Source: Microbacterium gubbeenense DSM 15944
GTDB lineage: Bacteria > Actinomycetota > Actinomycetes > Actinomycetales > Microbacteriaceae
Assembly (NCBI RefSeq): GCF_000422745.1
Contig: NZ_AUGQ01000011.1
Coordinates: 1 to 64,000 of the forward strand
Reading direction: 5' to 3'
DNA length: 64,000 nt
Shown: positions 51,360 through 60,207 of the stretch, one piece after another
Numbering within the stretch: position 1 is the stretch's first letter
Layout: each line of letters begins with the position of its first letter
Program-made: the position numbers and the translations under genes
The notes under the pieces: generated by a model
The model's database searches: none
What the model saw: only the letters and a program-made list of their open reading frames with translations
Told to the model about the DNA's origin: nothing

Positions 51360-52070
51360 GTGACCAGCACCACCCGCCGCGTACTGCTCAAGCTTTCAGG
51401 AGAGGCATTCGGGGGTGGCCAGCTCGGCGTCGCGCCTGACGTCGTCAGCGAGATCGCCCGTGCGATCGCCACGGCCGCGACCGAGGTCGAGATCGCCGTG
51501 GTGGTCGGCGGCGGCAACTTCTTCCGCGGCGCGGAGCTGTCCAAGAGCGGCATGGAGCGCGCCCGCGCCGACTACATGGGCATGCTCGGAACCGTGATGA
51601 ACGCGCTCGCGCTGCAGGACTTCCTCGAGCAGGCGGGCACCGAGACCCGCGTGCAGTCGGCGATCGAGATGCGCCAGGTCGCCGAGCCGTACATCCCGCG
51701 CAAGGCCGAGCGCCACCTCGAGAAGGGGCGCGTCGTCATTTTCGGCGCCGGAGCGGGGCTGCCGTACTTCTCAACCGACACCGTCGCGGCGCAGCGCGCG
51801 CTGGAGGTGCGCGCCGATGAGGTGCTCGTCGCCAAGAACGGCGTCGACGGCGTGTACTCGGCCGACCCCCGCATCGACCCGACCGCCGTCAAGCTCGACC
51901 ACGTCTCGTACAACGATGCGCTCGTGGGCGGCCTCAAGGTCGTCGACTCGACCGCGCTCAGCCTCTGCATGGACAACGGCATGGGCATGCGCGTGTTCGG
52001 CATGGAGCCCGCCTCGAACATCACGAGCGCGCTGCGCGGCGACAAGATCGGCACGAGCGTCACCATCTGA
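51360..52070 (+). CDS. pyrH: UMP kinase
   Basis: The 236-residue hexameric kinase of pyrimidine synthesis has [63 protein letters not shown] and [21 protein letters not shown] precedes the GTG. TAGCGT (about 51312-51317) is a promoter candidate after the tsf terminator. frr follows. Confidence 0.97.
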   Translation: MTSTTRRVLLKLSGEAFGGGQLGVAPDVVSEIARAIATAATEVEIAVVVGGGNFFRGAELSKSGMERARADYMGMLGTVMNALALQDFLEQAGTETRVQSAIEMRQVAEPYIPRKAERHLEKGRVVIFGAGAGLPYFSTDTVAAQRALEVRADEVLVAKNGVDGVYSADPRIDPTAVKLDHVSYNDALVGGLKVVDSTALSLCMDNGMGMRVFGMEPASNITSALRGDKIGTSVTI

Positions 52071-52150
52071 CCGGCGCGCCGCGCCCCGGAGCCCGGGGTG
52101 CGGAGCCGCAACCGTAGAATCGTCTACACACCCCGATGAATGGAGTCCCC

Positions 52151-52705
52151 GTGATCGCCGACGTCCTGTCCGAAGCCACGAGCCGCATGGAGCGCGCCGT
52201 CGAATCGGCGAAGGAAGACTTCGCGACCGTCCGCACCGGCCGCGCGAACCCCCAGCTCTTCCAGAAGCTCATCGTCGACTACTACGGTTCTCCGACGCCC
52301 CTGCAGCAGCTGGCCGCGCTCGCGAACCCCGAGGCGCGCACGCTTCTCGTGACGCCCTACGACAAGTCGGCCCTCGGCGCGATCGAGCAGGCCATTCGCG
52401 ACATGCCGAACCTCGGGGCGAACCCGACCAACGACGGCACCATCGTTCGCGTGACGATGCCCGAGCTCACCGAGGAGCGCCGCAAGGAGTACGTCAAGCT
52501 CGTCCGCGCCAAGGCCGAGGACGCGCGCGTGCGCGTGCGCGGCGTCCGCCGCCAGGTGAAGGACGACCTGACCGCGCTGAAGGACGAGGTCGGCGAAGAC
52601 GACGTCGCTCGCGGCGAGAAGGACCTCGACGCGCTGACGAAGAAGCACGTCGACCTGATCGACGAGGCCCTCGCGCGCAAGGAAGCCGAGCTGCTCGAGG
52701 TCTGA
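52151..52705 (+). CDS. frr: Ribosome recycling factor
   Basis: The 184-residue factor releases ribosomes after termination. Landmarks are [44 protein letters not shown]-like [20 protein letters not shown] and [14 protein letters not shown]. An ATG at 52136 is in frame, but GGAG (52142-52145) is correctly spaced for GTG 52151, which gives the exact family length. The stop overlaps cdsA by one base (TGATG). Confidence 0.96.
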   Translation: MIADVLSEATSRMERAVESAKEDFATVRTGRANPQLFQKLIVDYYGSPTPLQQLAALANPEARTLLVTPYDKSALGAIEQAIRDMPNLGANPTNDGTIVRVTMPELTEERRKEYVKLVRAKAEDARVRVRGVRRQVKDDLTALKDEVGEDDVARGEKDLDALTKKHVDLIDEALARKEAELLEV

Positions 52706-53721
52706 TGATGACGGGCGCAGGCGACGACGATCCTCAGCGGGAGACCCCCGCTGAGGATCCGTCGCGCCCGGAGGCGGGTTCCGCCTCGCTCCAGGCACGG
52801 CTGACGACCGCGCGCGACGATTTCGAGAATCGCGTCGATCGCGCTCGCGAACAGATCGACGCGACGAACGCCCGGATCATGAAGCGCACCGGCCGCGACC
52901 TCTTCGCGGCGATCGGCGTGGGCGTCATCGCCGGGGCGGCCGTCATCGGGTCTCTGCTGTTCCTGAAGTGGGTCTTCGCGATCCTCGCGCTCGCGATCGC
53001 GGGTCTCGGCGTGTTCGAGATCACGCGGGCGCTGCAGGCGCGGGGTCGTCGCATCGACCTCGTGCCGCAGCTGGTCGCCGTGGTCATCATCATCTCGGCC
53101 GCGTTCTGGTTCCATTCGGCGGTGCACTGGACGGCGCTGTTCCTCGCGCTCGCGTTCATCGTCGTGTGGCGCGTCGTGGCGCAGATGTCCGGCAGCGACG
53201 GGCGCGTGTACGCCTCGATCTTCACCGACATCATCGTCGGCTGCTTCATCTCGATCTACGTGCCGTTCCTCGCGAGCTCTGCGCTCGTGCTGCTGCGCCA
53301 CGAGGGTGGGGAATGGTGGATCCTCGCGTTCCTCCTCGTCGTCGTGGCCGCCGACACGGGCGCGTACGCGACCGGCCTCGCCTTCGGCCGCCACAAGATG
53401 GCGCCGCGGATCAGCCCGGGCAAGACCTGGGAGGGCTTCGCGGGCGGGGCGGTCGTCTCGCTCATCGCGGGCGCGCTGGCGGGCGAGTTCATGCTCGGCA
53501 TCCCGTGGTGGGCGGGCGCGATCTTCGCCGCGCCGCTCGTGCTGTCGGCCATGATGGGCGACCTCGGCGAATCGATGATCAAGCGCGACCTCGGCATCAA
53601 GGACATGAGTTCCTGGCTGCCGGGTCACGGCGGCGTGCTCGACCGGCTCGACAGCATCCTGCCGTCGGCCGTCGTCGCCCTCGCCATGTTCCAACTGTTG
53701 GCACCCCTCGGAGCGTCATGA
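52705..53721 (+). CDS. cdsA: Phosphatidate cytidylyltransferase
   Basis: The 338-residue membrane enzyme makes CDP-diacylglycerol. The signature is intact: ESMIKRDLGIKDMSSWLPGH followed by GGVLDRLDSI. About eight membrane segments lie in residues 65-335. The first 65 residues are polar, acidic then helical (ARLTTARDDFENRVDRAREQ), a cytoplasmic extension seen in related genera. ATG 52705 or 52708 may be used. The stop overlaps the DivIVA-like gene (ATGA). Confidence 0.94.
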   Translation: MMTGAGDDDPQRETPAEDPSRPEAGSASLQARLTTARDDFENRVDRAREQIDATNARIMKRTGRDLFAAIGVGVIAGAAVIGSLLFLKWVFAILALAIAGLGVFEITRALQARGRRIDLVPQLVAVVIIISAAFWFHSAVHWTALFLALAFIVVWRVVAQMSGSDGRVYASIFTDIIVGCFISIYVPFLASSALVLLRHEGGEWWILAFLLVVVAADTGAYATGLAFGRHKMAPRISPGKTWEGFAGGAVVSLIAGALAGEFMLGIPWWAGAIFAAPLVLSAMMGDLGESMIKRDLGIKDMSSWLPGHGGVLDRLDSILPSAVVALAMFQLLAPLGAS

Positions 53722-54272
53722 CCACTCAGAGCACCGGAGCGCCGTTCGCGCACGCCGCGCGGGGCGTCCGCGGGTACGACGCCCAGGCTGTCGACGCCTT
53801 CCTCGAGCGCGCCCGCGTCTCGTTCCAGGGCGGCGGAGGGCTCACGAGCGACGACGTGCGCACGGCGTCCTTCCCTCTGGTCCGCGGCGGGTTCGACGTT
53901 CCGAGCGTCGACGCCGCGCTCGCCCGACTCGAGGACGCGATGGCGGCCCGCGAGCGCGATGCGCGGATCCGCGAGACCGGCGCCGGCGCCTGGGTCGCGG
54001 GCGCGAAGAGCGAGGCGCAGGAACTGCTCGGGCGCATGTCCCGCCCGGAGGGGCACCGGTTCGACCGCGTGGCGTGGCACCGCTCGGGCTACTCGGTCGT
54101 CGAGGTCGACATCGTCGCGACCCGCATTTCTCGTTATTTCGCCGCAGGAGAGCCGATCACGGCCGACCAGGTGCGCTCCGCGGCATTCCACCCGCAGCGC
54201 GGCGGCTACCGCGAAGAGCAGGTGGACGCGGCCCTCGATGCGGCCGTGCGCGTGATCCTCGCGGTGCGATAA
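53718..54272 (+). CDS. DivIVA-domain repeat protein
   Basis: The 184-residue protein consists of four short DivIVA/SepF-like sequence units: ARGVRGYDAQAVDAFLERA, LVRGGFDVPSVDAALARLED, HRSGYSVVEVDIVATRISRY and HPQRGGYREEQVDAALDAAV. Each has the G-Y/F-x-x-x-x-V-D pattern found in the DivIVA N-terminal domain. There is no long coiled coil, so it is not the polar scaffold DivIVA. Translation is coupled to cdsA, suggesting a link to membrane or cell-pole growth. Function unknown. Confidence 0.82.
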   Translation: MTTQSTGAPFAHAARGVRGYDAQAVDAFLERARVSFQGGGGLTSDDVRTASFPLVRGGFDVPSVDAALARLEDAMAARERDARIRETGAGAWVAGAKSEAQELLGRMSRPEGHRFDRVAWHRSGYSVVEVDIVATRISRYFAAGEPITADQVRSAAFHPQRGGYREEQVDAALDAAVRVILAVR

Positions 54273-54314
54273 CGACGCCATTCTCAGAATATCGTCCGAA
54301 TGTCCCAATAGGAT

Positions 54315-54343
54315 GTCACGTTCGGGTAACAGTCAGGTAGACT
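54315..54343 (+). promoter_or_regulatory. Promoter of the transglycosylase-like gene with MtrA-like repeats
   Basis: TAGACT (54338-54343) is the -10 box. GTCAC (54315-54319) and GTAAC (54326-54330) are direct repeats one helical turn apart that overlap the -35 region, resembling the paired GTAAC half-sites bound by the actinobacterial response regulator MtrA, which controls cell-wall hydrolases. The assignment rests on pattern only. Confidence 0.4.
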
Positions 54344-54353
54344 CACGATCACT

Positions 54354-55136
54354 GTGACTTCTGAGAACAACGATTCCCGTCCCCAATCTCGTCGAGAGGC
54401 CCGCTCGATCGAGCGCTCGGCCATCGCCGAAGGGCGGCGCACGACTCGCTCGCTCGAAGCGGGACGGCGCCATCGTTCGCACCCGACCCCCGTGGCATCG
54501 CGCGCGCGTCGTGCGGCCATCGCGGTGGTCGGAGGCGTCGCCGTCGTGGGGTTCCTCGCCGCGACGCTCGCGCCCGTGATCGGATCGCAGGTCGCCGAGG
54601 CGAGCCAGGATCCCGCCGCATCGCGGTACGCGACCGCGGCCGATGAGGCGCAGCTGTTCGCCGCGGCGAACGCCGGCAGCCTGAACGCGCTCGGCACCGT
54701 GTCCTACGAGGCCGAGCTGCGCACGCCGACGCCGACCCCCACGCCCGCGCCCGCCGCGATCGCCGCCCCGGGCCAGCAGCCCGAGGCGCCCGCGGAAGAG
54801 GGCCAGCCGTCGGGCGAGGTCCCCGCGCCGTACTCGGCTCCCGCACCGTTCTCGGGCGGCGGTTCGCCCGCCGAGTGGATGGCGGCCGCTGGCATCGCCG
54901 AAAGCGACTGGGGCTACGTCGACTACGTCGTCAGCCGCGAGAGCGGATGGAACCCGAACGCCACGAACCCCTCCTCCGGTGCATGCGGCCTCGTGCAGGC
55001 ATACCCGTGCAGCAAGGTTCCGGGCGGCGGGTACGACCCGGTCGCCAACCTGCAGTGGGCCAACGGCTATGCGGTCGGACGCTACGGCAGCTGGGCGGGC
55101 GCGTACGCGTTCTGGGTGTCGAACAACTGGTGGTGA
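54354..55136 (+). CDS. Exported transglycosylase-like protein
   Basis: The 260-residue protein has a basic cytoplasmic N-terminus (1-50), a membrane or signal segment (about 52-78), a Pro/Thr/Ala-rich linker with repeated TP units (about 120-170) and a lysozyme-like C-terminal domain: WGYVDYVVSRESGWNPNATN, the catalytic Glu in SRESGW, then SGACGLVQAYPCSKVPGGG and WANGYAVGRYGSWAGAYAFW. It probably cleaves or remodels peptidoglycan at the cell surface, like the resuscitation-type transglycosylases of actinobacteria. A leader of only a few bases precedes the GTG. Confidence 0.86.
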   Translation: MTSENNDSRPQSRREARSIERSAIAEGRRTTRSLEAGRRHRSHPTPVASRARRAAIAVVGGVAVVGFLAATLAPVIGSQVAEASQDPAASRYATAADEAQLFAAANAGSLNALGTVSYEAELRTPTPTPTPAPAAIAAPGQQPEAPAEEGQPSGEVPAPYSAPAPFSGGGSPAEWMAAAGIAESDWGYVDYVVSRESGWNPNATNPSSGACGLVQAYPCSKVPGGGYDPVANLQWANGYAVGRYGSWAGAYAFWVSNNWW

Positions 55137-55142
55137 TCCCGC

Positions 55143-55427
55143 ATGGGCAGGTCGCGCAAGCGCCGGCCCGAGCGCCGCTCGCCTGACGACAGCCTCGATC
55201 GCCTGATCTCCGGCTGGCGCAGGACCGAGTCGCGCCGGGGCTCGGAATGGAATGTGCAGCCCGTGGGGCAGGGGCGCAGCGACAAGCGCTACTCGTGCCC
55301 CGGGTGCTCGCGCACGATCGAACCGGGCACCGCCCACCTCGTCACGTGGCGCGCCGACGGCGTGCTCGGCGATCGAGCCGATCTCGAAGCGCGGCGGCAC
55401 TGGCACGCGCACTGCTGGAACCTCTAG
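55143..55427 (+). CDS. Conserved actinobacterial protein with CxxC/HxxC zinc-finger pattern
   Basis: The 94-residue basic protein has YSCPGCSRTIEPGTAHLVTW followed by RRHWHAHCWNL. The two cysteines plus histidine and cysteine could bind one zinc ion. The N-terminal 35 residues are arginine-rich. It follows the transglycosylase-like gene by 6 bp and precedes a hydrolase gene. Homologues are often mislabelled as ATP/GTP-binding proteins; no nucleotide motif is present. Confidence 0.75.
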   Translation: MGRSRKRRPERRSPDDSLDRLISGWRRTESRRGSEWNVQPVGQGRSDKRYSCPGCSRTIEPGTAHLVTWRADGVLGDRADLEARRHWHAHCWNL

Positions 55428-55442
55428 GTCAGGAGCATCATC

Positions 55443-56156
55443 GTGGAGATTCGGGGAGCGGCCGTTCTGCCGGGACGGCGCGAAGACGTCGAGCTGCGCA
55501 CCGACGACGGGCTCACGCTCGTCGGCGAGCTGGCGCTGCCGCTCGACCGGGATCCCGTGGCGACGCTCGTCACGCTGCACCCGCTTCCGACGCACGGCGG
55601 GTTTATGGACTCGCACATCATCCGCAAGGCCGCGGCGCGGCTGCCCGCGCTCGCGGATCTTGCGGTGCTGCGGTTCAATACGCGCGGCACGAGCTCGCCG
55701 CGCGGCACGAGCGATGGATCCTTCGGCGAGGGCATCGAGGAGCGCGCCGACGTCGCGGCCGCGGTGCAGTTCGTCGCGGACCGCGGCCTGCCCGTGCCGT
55801 GGCTGCTCGGTTGGTCGTTCGGCACGGAGCTCGCGCTCAAGTACGGCAGCGAGCACGATATCGCCGGGGCGATCCTCCTGTCGCCGCCGCTGCACCGCGC
55901 GACCGACGCGGAGGTCGCGGCGTGGGCGGCGGCCGAGGTGCCGCTCGTCGTCGTCGTTCCGGAGTTCGACGACTACCTGCGCCCCGACGAGGCGCGCGAG
56001 CGATTCGCCACGGTCCCGGATGCTCAGCTCATCGCCGTCGACGGAGGAAAGCACCTCTGGGTCGGCGAGAAGCAGACGACGCGGGTGCTCGACGAGATCG
56101 TCGGGGCCGTGAACCCCGCCGCACTGCCGCTTCCGACCGAGTGGCCCGACGCCTGA
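55443..56156 (+). CDS. Alpha/beta hydrolase
   Basis: The 237-residue hydrolase of the dienelactone-hydrolase-like group has TLVTLHPLPTHGGFMDSHII (oxyanion region), RFNTRGTSSPRG, the nucleophile elbow GWSFGTELALKYG (Ser), the acid in VVPEFDDYLRP and the histidine in GGKHLWVGE. Substrate unknown. GTG start with AGGAG before it; 15 bp after the previous gene, so probably one unit. Confidence 0.88.
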   Translation: MEIRGAAVLPGRREDVELRTDDGLTLVGELALPLDRDPVATLVTLHPLPTHGGFMDSHIIRKAAARLPALADLAVLRFNTRGTSSPRGTSDGSFGEGIEERADVAAAVQFVADRGLPVPWLLGWSFGTELALKYGSEHDIAGAILLSPPLHRATDAEVAAWAAAEVPLVVVVPEFDDYLRPDEARERFATVPDAQLIAVDGGKHLWVGEKQTTRVLDEIVGAVNPAALPLPTEWPDA

Positions 56157-56162
56157 TCGGCG

Positions 56163-57212
56163 TTATCGGGTATTCATGCGGGGGATCAGCACCTGGCGGT
56201 AGATGATCAGGATGCTCGCGGCGACGGGGATCGCGATGAGCGCGCCGAGCAGCCCGAGCAGCGCGCCGCCCGATAGCGCCGCCACGACGACGACGCCGCC
56301 GGGAACCGCGACCGCGCGGCTCATGATGCGCGGCGAGAGCACGTACGCCTCGATCTGCATGTACACGAGGTAGTAGATCGCGGCGATCAGCGCGGTCGTC
56401 GTGTCGCCGACGCCGGGGATCAGGCAGACGAGCACGATGATCGCCGAGCCCGTGATCGTTCCGACGAGCGGGATCATCGACCCGAGGAAGGCGATCACCG
56501 CGAGCACCATCGCGAACGGGGCGTCGATGATCGACAGGAAGATCGCGCTCAGCACGCCGTTGGTTGCGGCGAGCGTGACCTGCCCCATCACGTAGTAGCC
56601 GACCGACCCCGTGATCTGCTCGGCGATGTCGATGAACGACGTGCGGCGCGAGGCCGGCACGATCTGATAGATCGCGGTCTTCAGCGACGGCGTGGACGCC
56701 GTGAAGTAGATCGTGAGGATCAGTACGATGAACGCGCCGAACAGGCCGTTCGCGACGCCGACCGTGACGCTGACGAGGCTCTCGCTGATCGAGAAGATAT
56801 TGTTCGTGAGCCAGTCATTGACCGCGTCGATCACGACGGGCAGGTCGAGGTTCGGGAACGTCTCGGTCGCCCACTTCTCGAAGTCCGACTGCCATCCCGA
56901 CCTGTTGAGCTGGAACGTGATGCGGCGCACCAGCTGCGTGATCTGATCGATCAGCACGGGCAGGACGATGAGGAGGATGCCCGCGAAGATCGCGAGCACG
57001 CCGATGATCGCGATCGCGACGGCCGACCAGCGCGGCAGCTTGCGTCTCGACAGCCACGACACGACCGGATCGAGGCCGAGCGAGATGAACAGGGCGGTGC
57101 CGATGTACAGCAGCACCGTCGAGAGGCTGCCGATGCTCTGCAGGAGGATGTAGGCGAGCCCGACGCCGAGGGTCGCGATGAAACCCAGTCGGAACGGGTT
57201 GTGGATCTTCAT
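56163..57212 (-). CDS. AI-2E family transporter
   Basis: The 349-residue membrane protein has about eight segments. Family landmarks include LFISLGLDPVVSWLSRRKLP, TIYFTASTPSLKTAIYQIVP, SGSV-like ITGSVGYYVMGQVTLAATNG and YLVYMQIEAYVLSPRIMSRA. The family exports varied small molecules; only TqsA is linked to autoinducer 2, so the substrate is unknown. AGGAG seven bases before ATG 57212 supports this start over upstream codons. Single gene, convergent with the hydrolase. Confidence 0.9.
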   Translation of the reverse strand: MKIHNPFRLGFIATLGVGLAYILLQSIGSLSTVLLYIGTALFISLGLDPVVSWLSRRKLPRWSAVAIAIIGVLAIFAGILLIVLPVLIDQITQLVRRITFQLNRSGWQSDFEKWATETFPNLDLPVVIDAVNDWLTNNIFSISESLVSVTVGVANGLFGAFIVLILTIYFTASTPSLKTAIYQIVPASRRTSFIDIAEQITGSVGYYVMGQVTLAATNGVLSAIFLSIIDAPFAMVLAVIAFLGSMIPLVGTITGSAIIVLVCLIPGVGDTTTALIAAIYYLVYMQIEAYVLSPRIMSRAVAVPGGVVVVAALSGGALLGLLGALIAIPVAASILIIYRQVLIPRMNTR

Positions 57213-57401
57213 GGGGCTCCTGCTGCGAAGTGCGCCGGGAAACGGTGGCCTGAGGTGAGAGTACCCGGAATCGATAACGTCACCGTGCACCGCGCGCCCG
57301 TCGCCCGATTCTCTGCGACTCCCAGGCTTGCGCCGTTAGTCTTTACGCAACTGTGACATCCGGGCATCCGCTCGCGGTGCGTGATTGAGGAGATGTGATT
57401 C

Positions 57402-59225
57402 GTGCGATTCGTCTGGGCTGTCGTCGCCTTCCTCGCCGGAGTGGGCCTGATCGGGGCCGGGGTCGTTCAGCTCGACGACGCCAAGAGCGCCGATGAGATC
57501 ACGAGCCAGATCGAGGCGCCCGACCAGTCGCTGCCCTACACCGTGATCGACGCGGAGGTGCTGTCGGCCTACCCGGGGCAGCAGGGGCTCAAGATCACCG
57601 GCACCGACGAGGAGATCTTCGCCTCCTACGGGCGCACCTCCGACATCCAGGCCTGGCTGTCCGACACGACGTACAACCACGCGACGCTGGCCGGCACGAC
57701 GAGCGAGTCGGGCGAGCCCCGTGTGGAGTCCGATGTCGTCGAGCCGACGAACGACTACGCCGACACGGGCGAGCGCGTGTGGTGGAACCCGCGCGACTCC
57801 GACCTGTGGATCGAGCAGATGGTCGCCGACGACGAGCTCGATCACACGTTCGCGCTGCCCGAGGGCATGAGCCTGCTCATCGCGACCGACGGCACCGCGC
57901 CCGCGCCCAGCGACGTGAGCGTGACCTGGACGACCGCCCCCGTGACCACCCCGTGGGCGGGTCCGCTGATCGCCGCGGGCGGCCTCGCGCTGCTGATCGG
58001 GATCGTCCTGTGGATCCTGGGCTTCATCCACATGCGCCGTCGCCGCGGACCGCGCCGCAAGGGTTCGAAGGCGTCCGCCGGATCGAACAGGCGCGGCTCC
58101 GGCCGCAAGCAGATCACCGGCACCGCGGAGAGCCGCCGCTCGCCGGGCGCCCGGCGCGCGCTGGTCGGGATCCCGGCTCTCGCCGTGGGCGGTGCGCTGC
58201 TCGCGGGCTGCACGCCGTCGGCATGGCCCGAGTTCGGTGCGGATCCGACGCCGACTCCCACGCCCGAGGCAACCGAATCCGCCGAGACCGAGATGCCCGC
58301 GCTGACCGACGCGCAGGCACAGCGCCTCGTCTCGAGCATGGCCACTGTCATGGACGACGCCGACCGCGAGGGCAACGCCGAGCTCGGCGAGAAGCGCCTG
58401 TCCGGGGTCGCCCTCGACGTGCGCAAGATCGCCTACGAGATCCGCGCCGATGTCGAGGACTGGACCATTCCCACGCCTCTCCCGGACGGCGAGGTCAGCG
58501 TGCTCCTGCCGCAGGCGAACGACGGCTGGCCGCGCACCGCGCTGCTCGTGATCGGCGACGAGGAATCGGAGAAGAACCCGACGATCCTCATCGCGACGCA
58601 GTCGAGCCCGTGGGAGACCTACAAGATGTCGTACATGGGGTCGATCACCCCGAGCACGGAGATCCCCGAGCTCGCGCCGGCCTGGCTGGGCGCGGCACTC
58701 GTGCCGCCGGACTCGTCGTTCCTGCAGATCGCGCCCGACGAGCTCGCCGCGGCGTACGCCGACGTGATCGATCAGGGCGAGGACAGCGAGTACGCCGAGC
58801 TGTTCGACGTCGGAAACGACCCGTTCATCGCGGCGCTGACGGACAAGCGCGCGCAGACGAAGGACACCTTCGAGGAGACCGCGAAGGACACGGCGGAGAT
58901 CACCTTCGATCAGCAGGCAGGCTCGTCGGATCCCGTCGCACTCGCGACCTTCAACAGCGGCGCGATCGTCGCGGTGTCGCTCGGCGACAGCGAGACCCTC
59001 AAGCCGACGGACGAGGACGGCGTCATCAAGATTCCCGATGCCCCCGAGATCCAGCACTTCGTGGGCGAGGACGAGACCACGACCGGGCTGACGACCAGCT
59101 ACACCAGTCAGCTCTTCTTCTCGGTTCCCGCCAAGGCGTCGGACGAACCGATCCGCGTTCTCGGGTACTCGTACGCGCTGACCGGCAGCGAACTGCTCCC
59201 GGAGCCCGAAGACGAGGAAGAATAG
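57402..59225 (+). CDS. Large membrane protein with an internal lipoprotein-like segment
   Basis: The 607-residue protein has a first membrane segment (3-23), an outside domain (about 25-185), a second segment (about 189-210), a very basic cytoplasmic linker (RRRRGPRRKG...RRSPGARR, about 211-253) and a third hydrophobic segment ending ALLAGCTPSAWPEF (about 255-271), which looks exactly like a lipoprotein signal. A second outside domain of about 330 residues follows, with a TPTPTPE linker and an acidic end (EPEDEEE). No catalytic motif is recognised. It is placed before the thioredoxin-TPR gene with 35 bp between. Confidence 0.75.
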   Translation: MRFVWAVVAFLAGVGLIGAGVVQLDDAKSADEITSQIEAPDQSLPYTVIDAEVLSAYPGQQGLKITGTDEEIFASYGRTSDIQAWLSDTTYNHATLAGTTSESGEPRVESDVVEPTNDYADTGERVWWNPRDSDLWIEQMVADDELDHTFALPEGMSLLIATDGTAPAPSDVSVTWTTAPVTTPWAGPLIAAGGLALLIGIVLWILGFIHMRRRRGPRRKGSKASAGSNRRGSGRKQITGTAESRRSPGARRALVGIPALAVGGALLAGCTPSAWPEFGADPTPTPTPEATESAETEMPALTDAQAQRLVSSMATVMDDADREGNAELGEKRLSGVALDVRKIAYEIRADVEDWTIPTPLPDGEVSVLLPQANDGWPRTALLVIGDEESEKNPTILIATQSSPWETYKMSYMGSITPSTEIPELAPAWLGAALVPPDSSFLQIAPDELAAAYADVIDQGEDSEYAELFDVGNDPFIAALTDKRAQTKDTFEETAKDTAEITFDQQAGSSDPVALATFNSGAIVAVSLGDSETLKPTDEDGVIKIPDAPEIQHFVGEDETTTGLTTSYTSQLFFSVPAKASDEPIRVLGYSYALTGSELLPEPEDEEE

Positions 59226-59260
59226 AACCGACTCCCGTTCCTCTCCACGAAAGGTGATCG

Positions 59261-60202
59261 ATGTCTGACGCCTCTCTCGGCCCCGCCCTGCGCGGAGCCG
59301 TCGACCTCTCGTCCCTGCGCAACCGTCCGGCCGCGCCGCAGGGTCAGGCCCCCGATTCCCAGACCGCTGTCGGCAGCGCGCCCGACGTGGTCATGGAGGT
59401 CACCGACCAGACCTTCTCGCAGGTGCTCGAGCTCTCGCGCCAGGTTCCGGTCGTCGTCGACCTATGGGCGACGTGGTGCGAGCCCTGCAAGCAGCTCAGC
59501 CCGATCATCGAGAAGGTGGCGCGCGAGATGCAGGGGCGCGTGGTGCTGGCCACGGTCGACATCGACCAGAACCCGCAGATCCAGCAGGCGTTCCAGGCCC
59601 AGTCGATCCCTCTCGTGGTCGCCCTGCTCGGGGGCCGACCGGTTCCCCTGTTCACCGGAGCGGTGCCCGAACAGCAGGTGCGCGAGGTGTTCGCACAGCT
59701 GCTCGAGGTCGCGGCCCAGCAGGGCGTGACCGGCACGATCTCGGTCGGCGACCAGCCCGCCGACGACGCGCCCGCGGAGGAGCCGCCGCTGCCGCCGCTG
59801 CACCAGGAGGCGTTCGACGCCATCCAGCGCGGCGACAACCAGGCCGCGATCAATGCGTACGAGAAGGCGCTCACCGAGAACCCGCGCGACGAGCAGGCCT
59901 CGGCCGGGCTCGCGCAGGTCAGGCTCCTCCAGCGCATCGAGGGTGCGGACCTCCAGGCCGCACGGCAGGCCGCGGCCGACGCGCCGGGCGACGTCGACGC
60001 GCAGATGCTGGCCGCCGATCTCGACATCGCGGGCGGTCACGTCGACGACGCGTTCGCGCGGCTGCTCGACCTGTTCGCGGCGACATTCGGCGACGAGCGC
60101 ACGCCGATCAAGGATCGCCTGGTCGAGCTGTTCGGTCTCATCGGCGCGTCGGATCCTCGCGTCATGCAGGCGCGCACGCGACTGACCAGCCTCCTGTTCT
60201 GA
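59261..60202 (+). CDS. Thioredoxin-TPR co-chaperone, YbbN/CnoX-like
   Basis: The 313-residue protein has a thioredoxin fold (about 48-150) with the active-site motif WCEPC, and a C-terminal TPR-like helical region (about 180-313; DAIQRGDNQAAINAYEKALT). Relatives hold unfolding proteins for chaperones under oxidative stress. WCEPC keeps both cysteines, unlike E. coli CnoX with SxxC, so redox activity is possible. GAAAGGTGA before the ATG supports the start. The cysteine desulfurase gene follows after five bases. Confidence 0.9.
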   Translation: MSDASLGPALRGAVDLSSLRNRPAAPQGQAPDSQTAVGSAPDVVMEVTDQTFSQVLELSRQVPVVVDLWATWCEPCKQLSPIIEKVAREMQGRVVLATVDIDQNPQIQQAFQAQSIPLVVALLGGRPVPLFTGAVPEQQVREVFAQLLEVAAQQGVTGTISVGDQPADDAPAEEPPLPPLHQEAFDAIQRGDNQAAINAYEKALTENPRDEQASAGLAQVRLLQRIEGADLQAARQAAADAPGDVDAQMLAADLDIAGGHVDDAFARLLDLFAATFGDERTPIKDRLVELFGLIGASDPRVMQARTRLTSLLF

Positions 60203-60207
60203 ACCGG

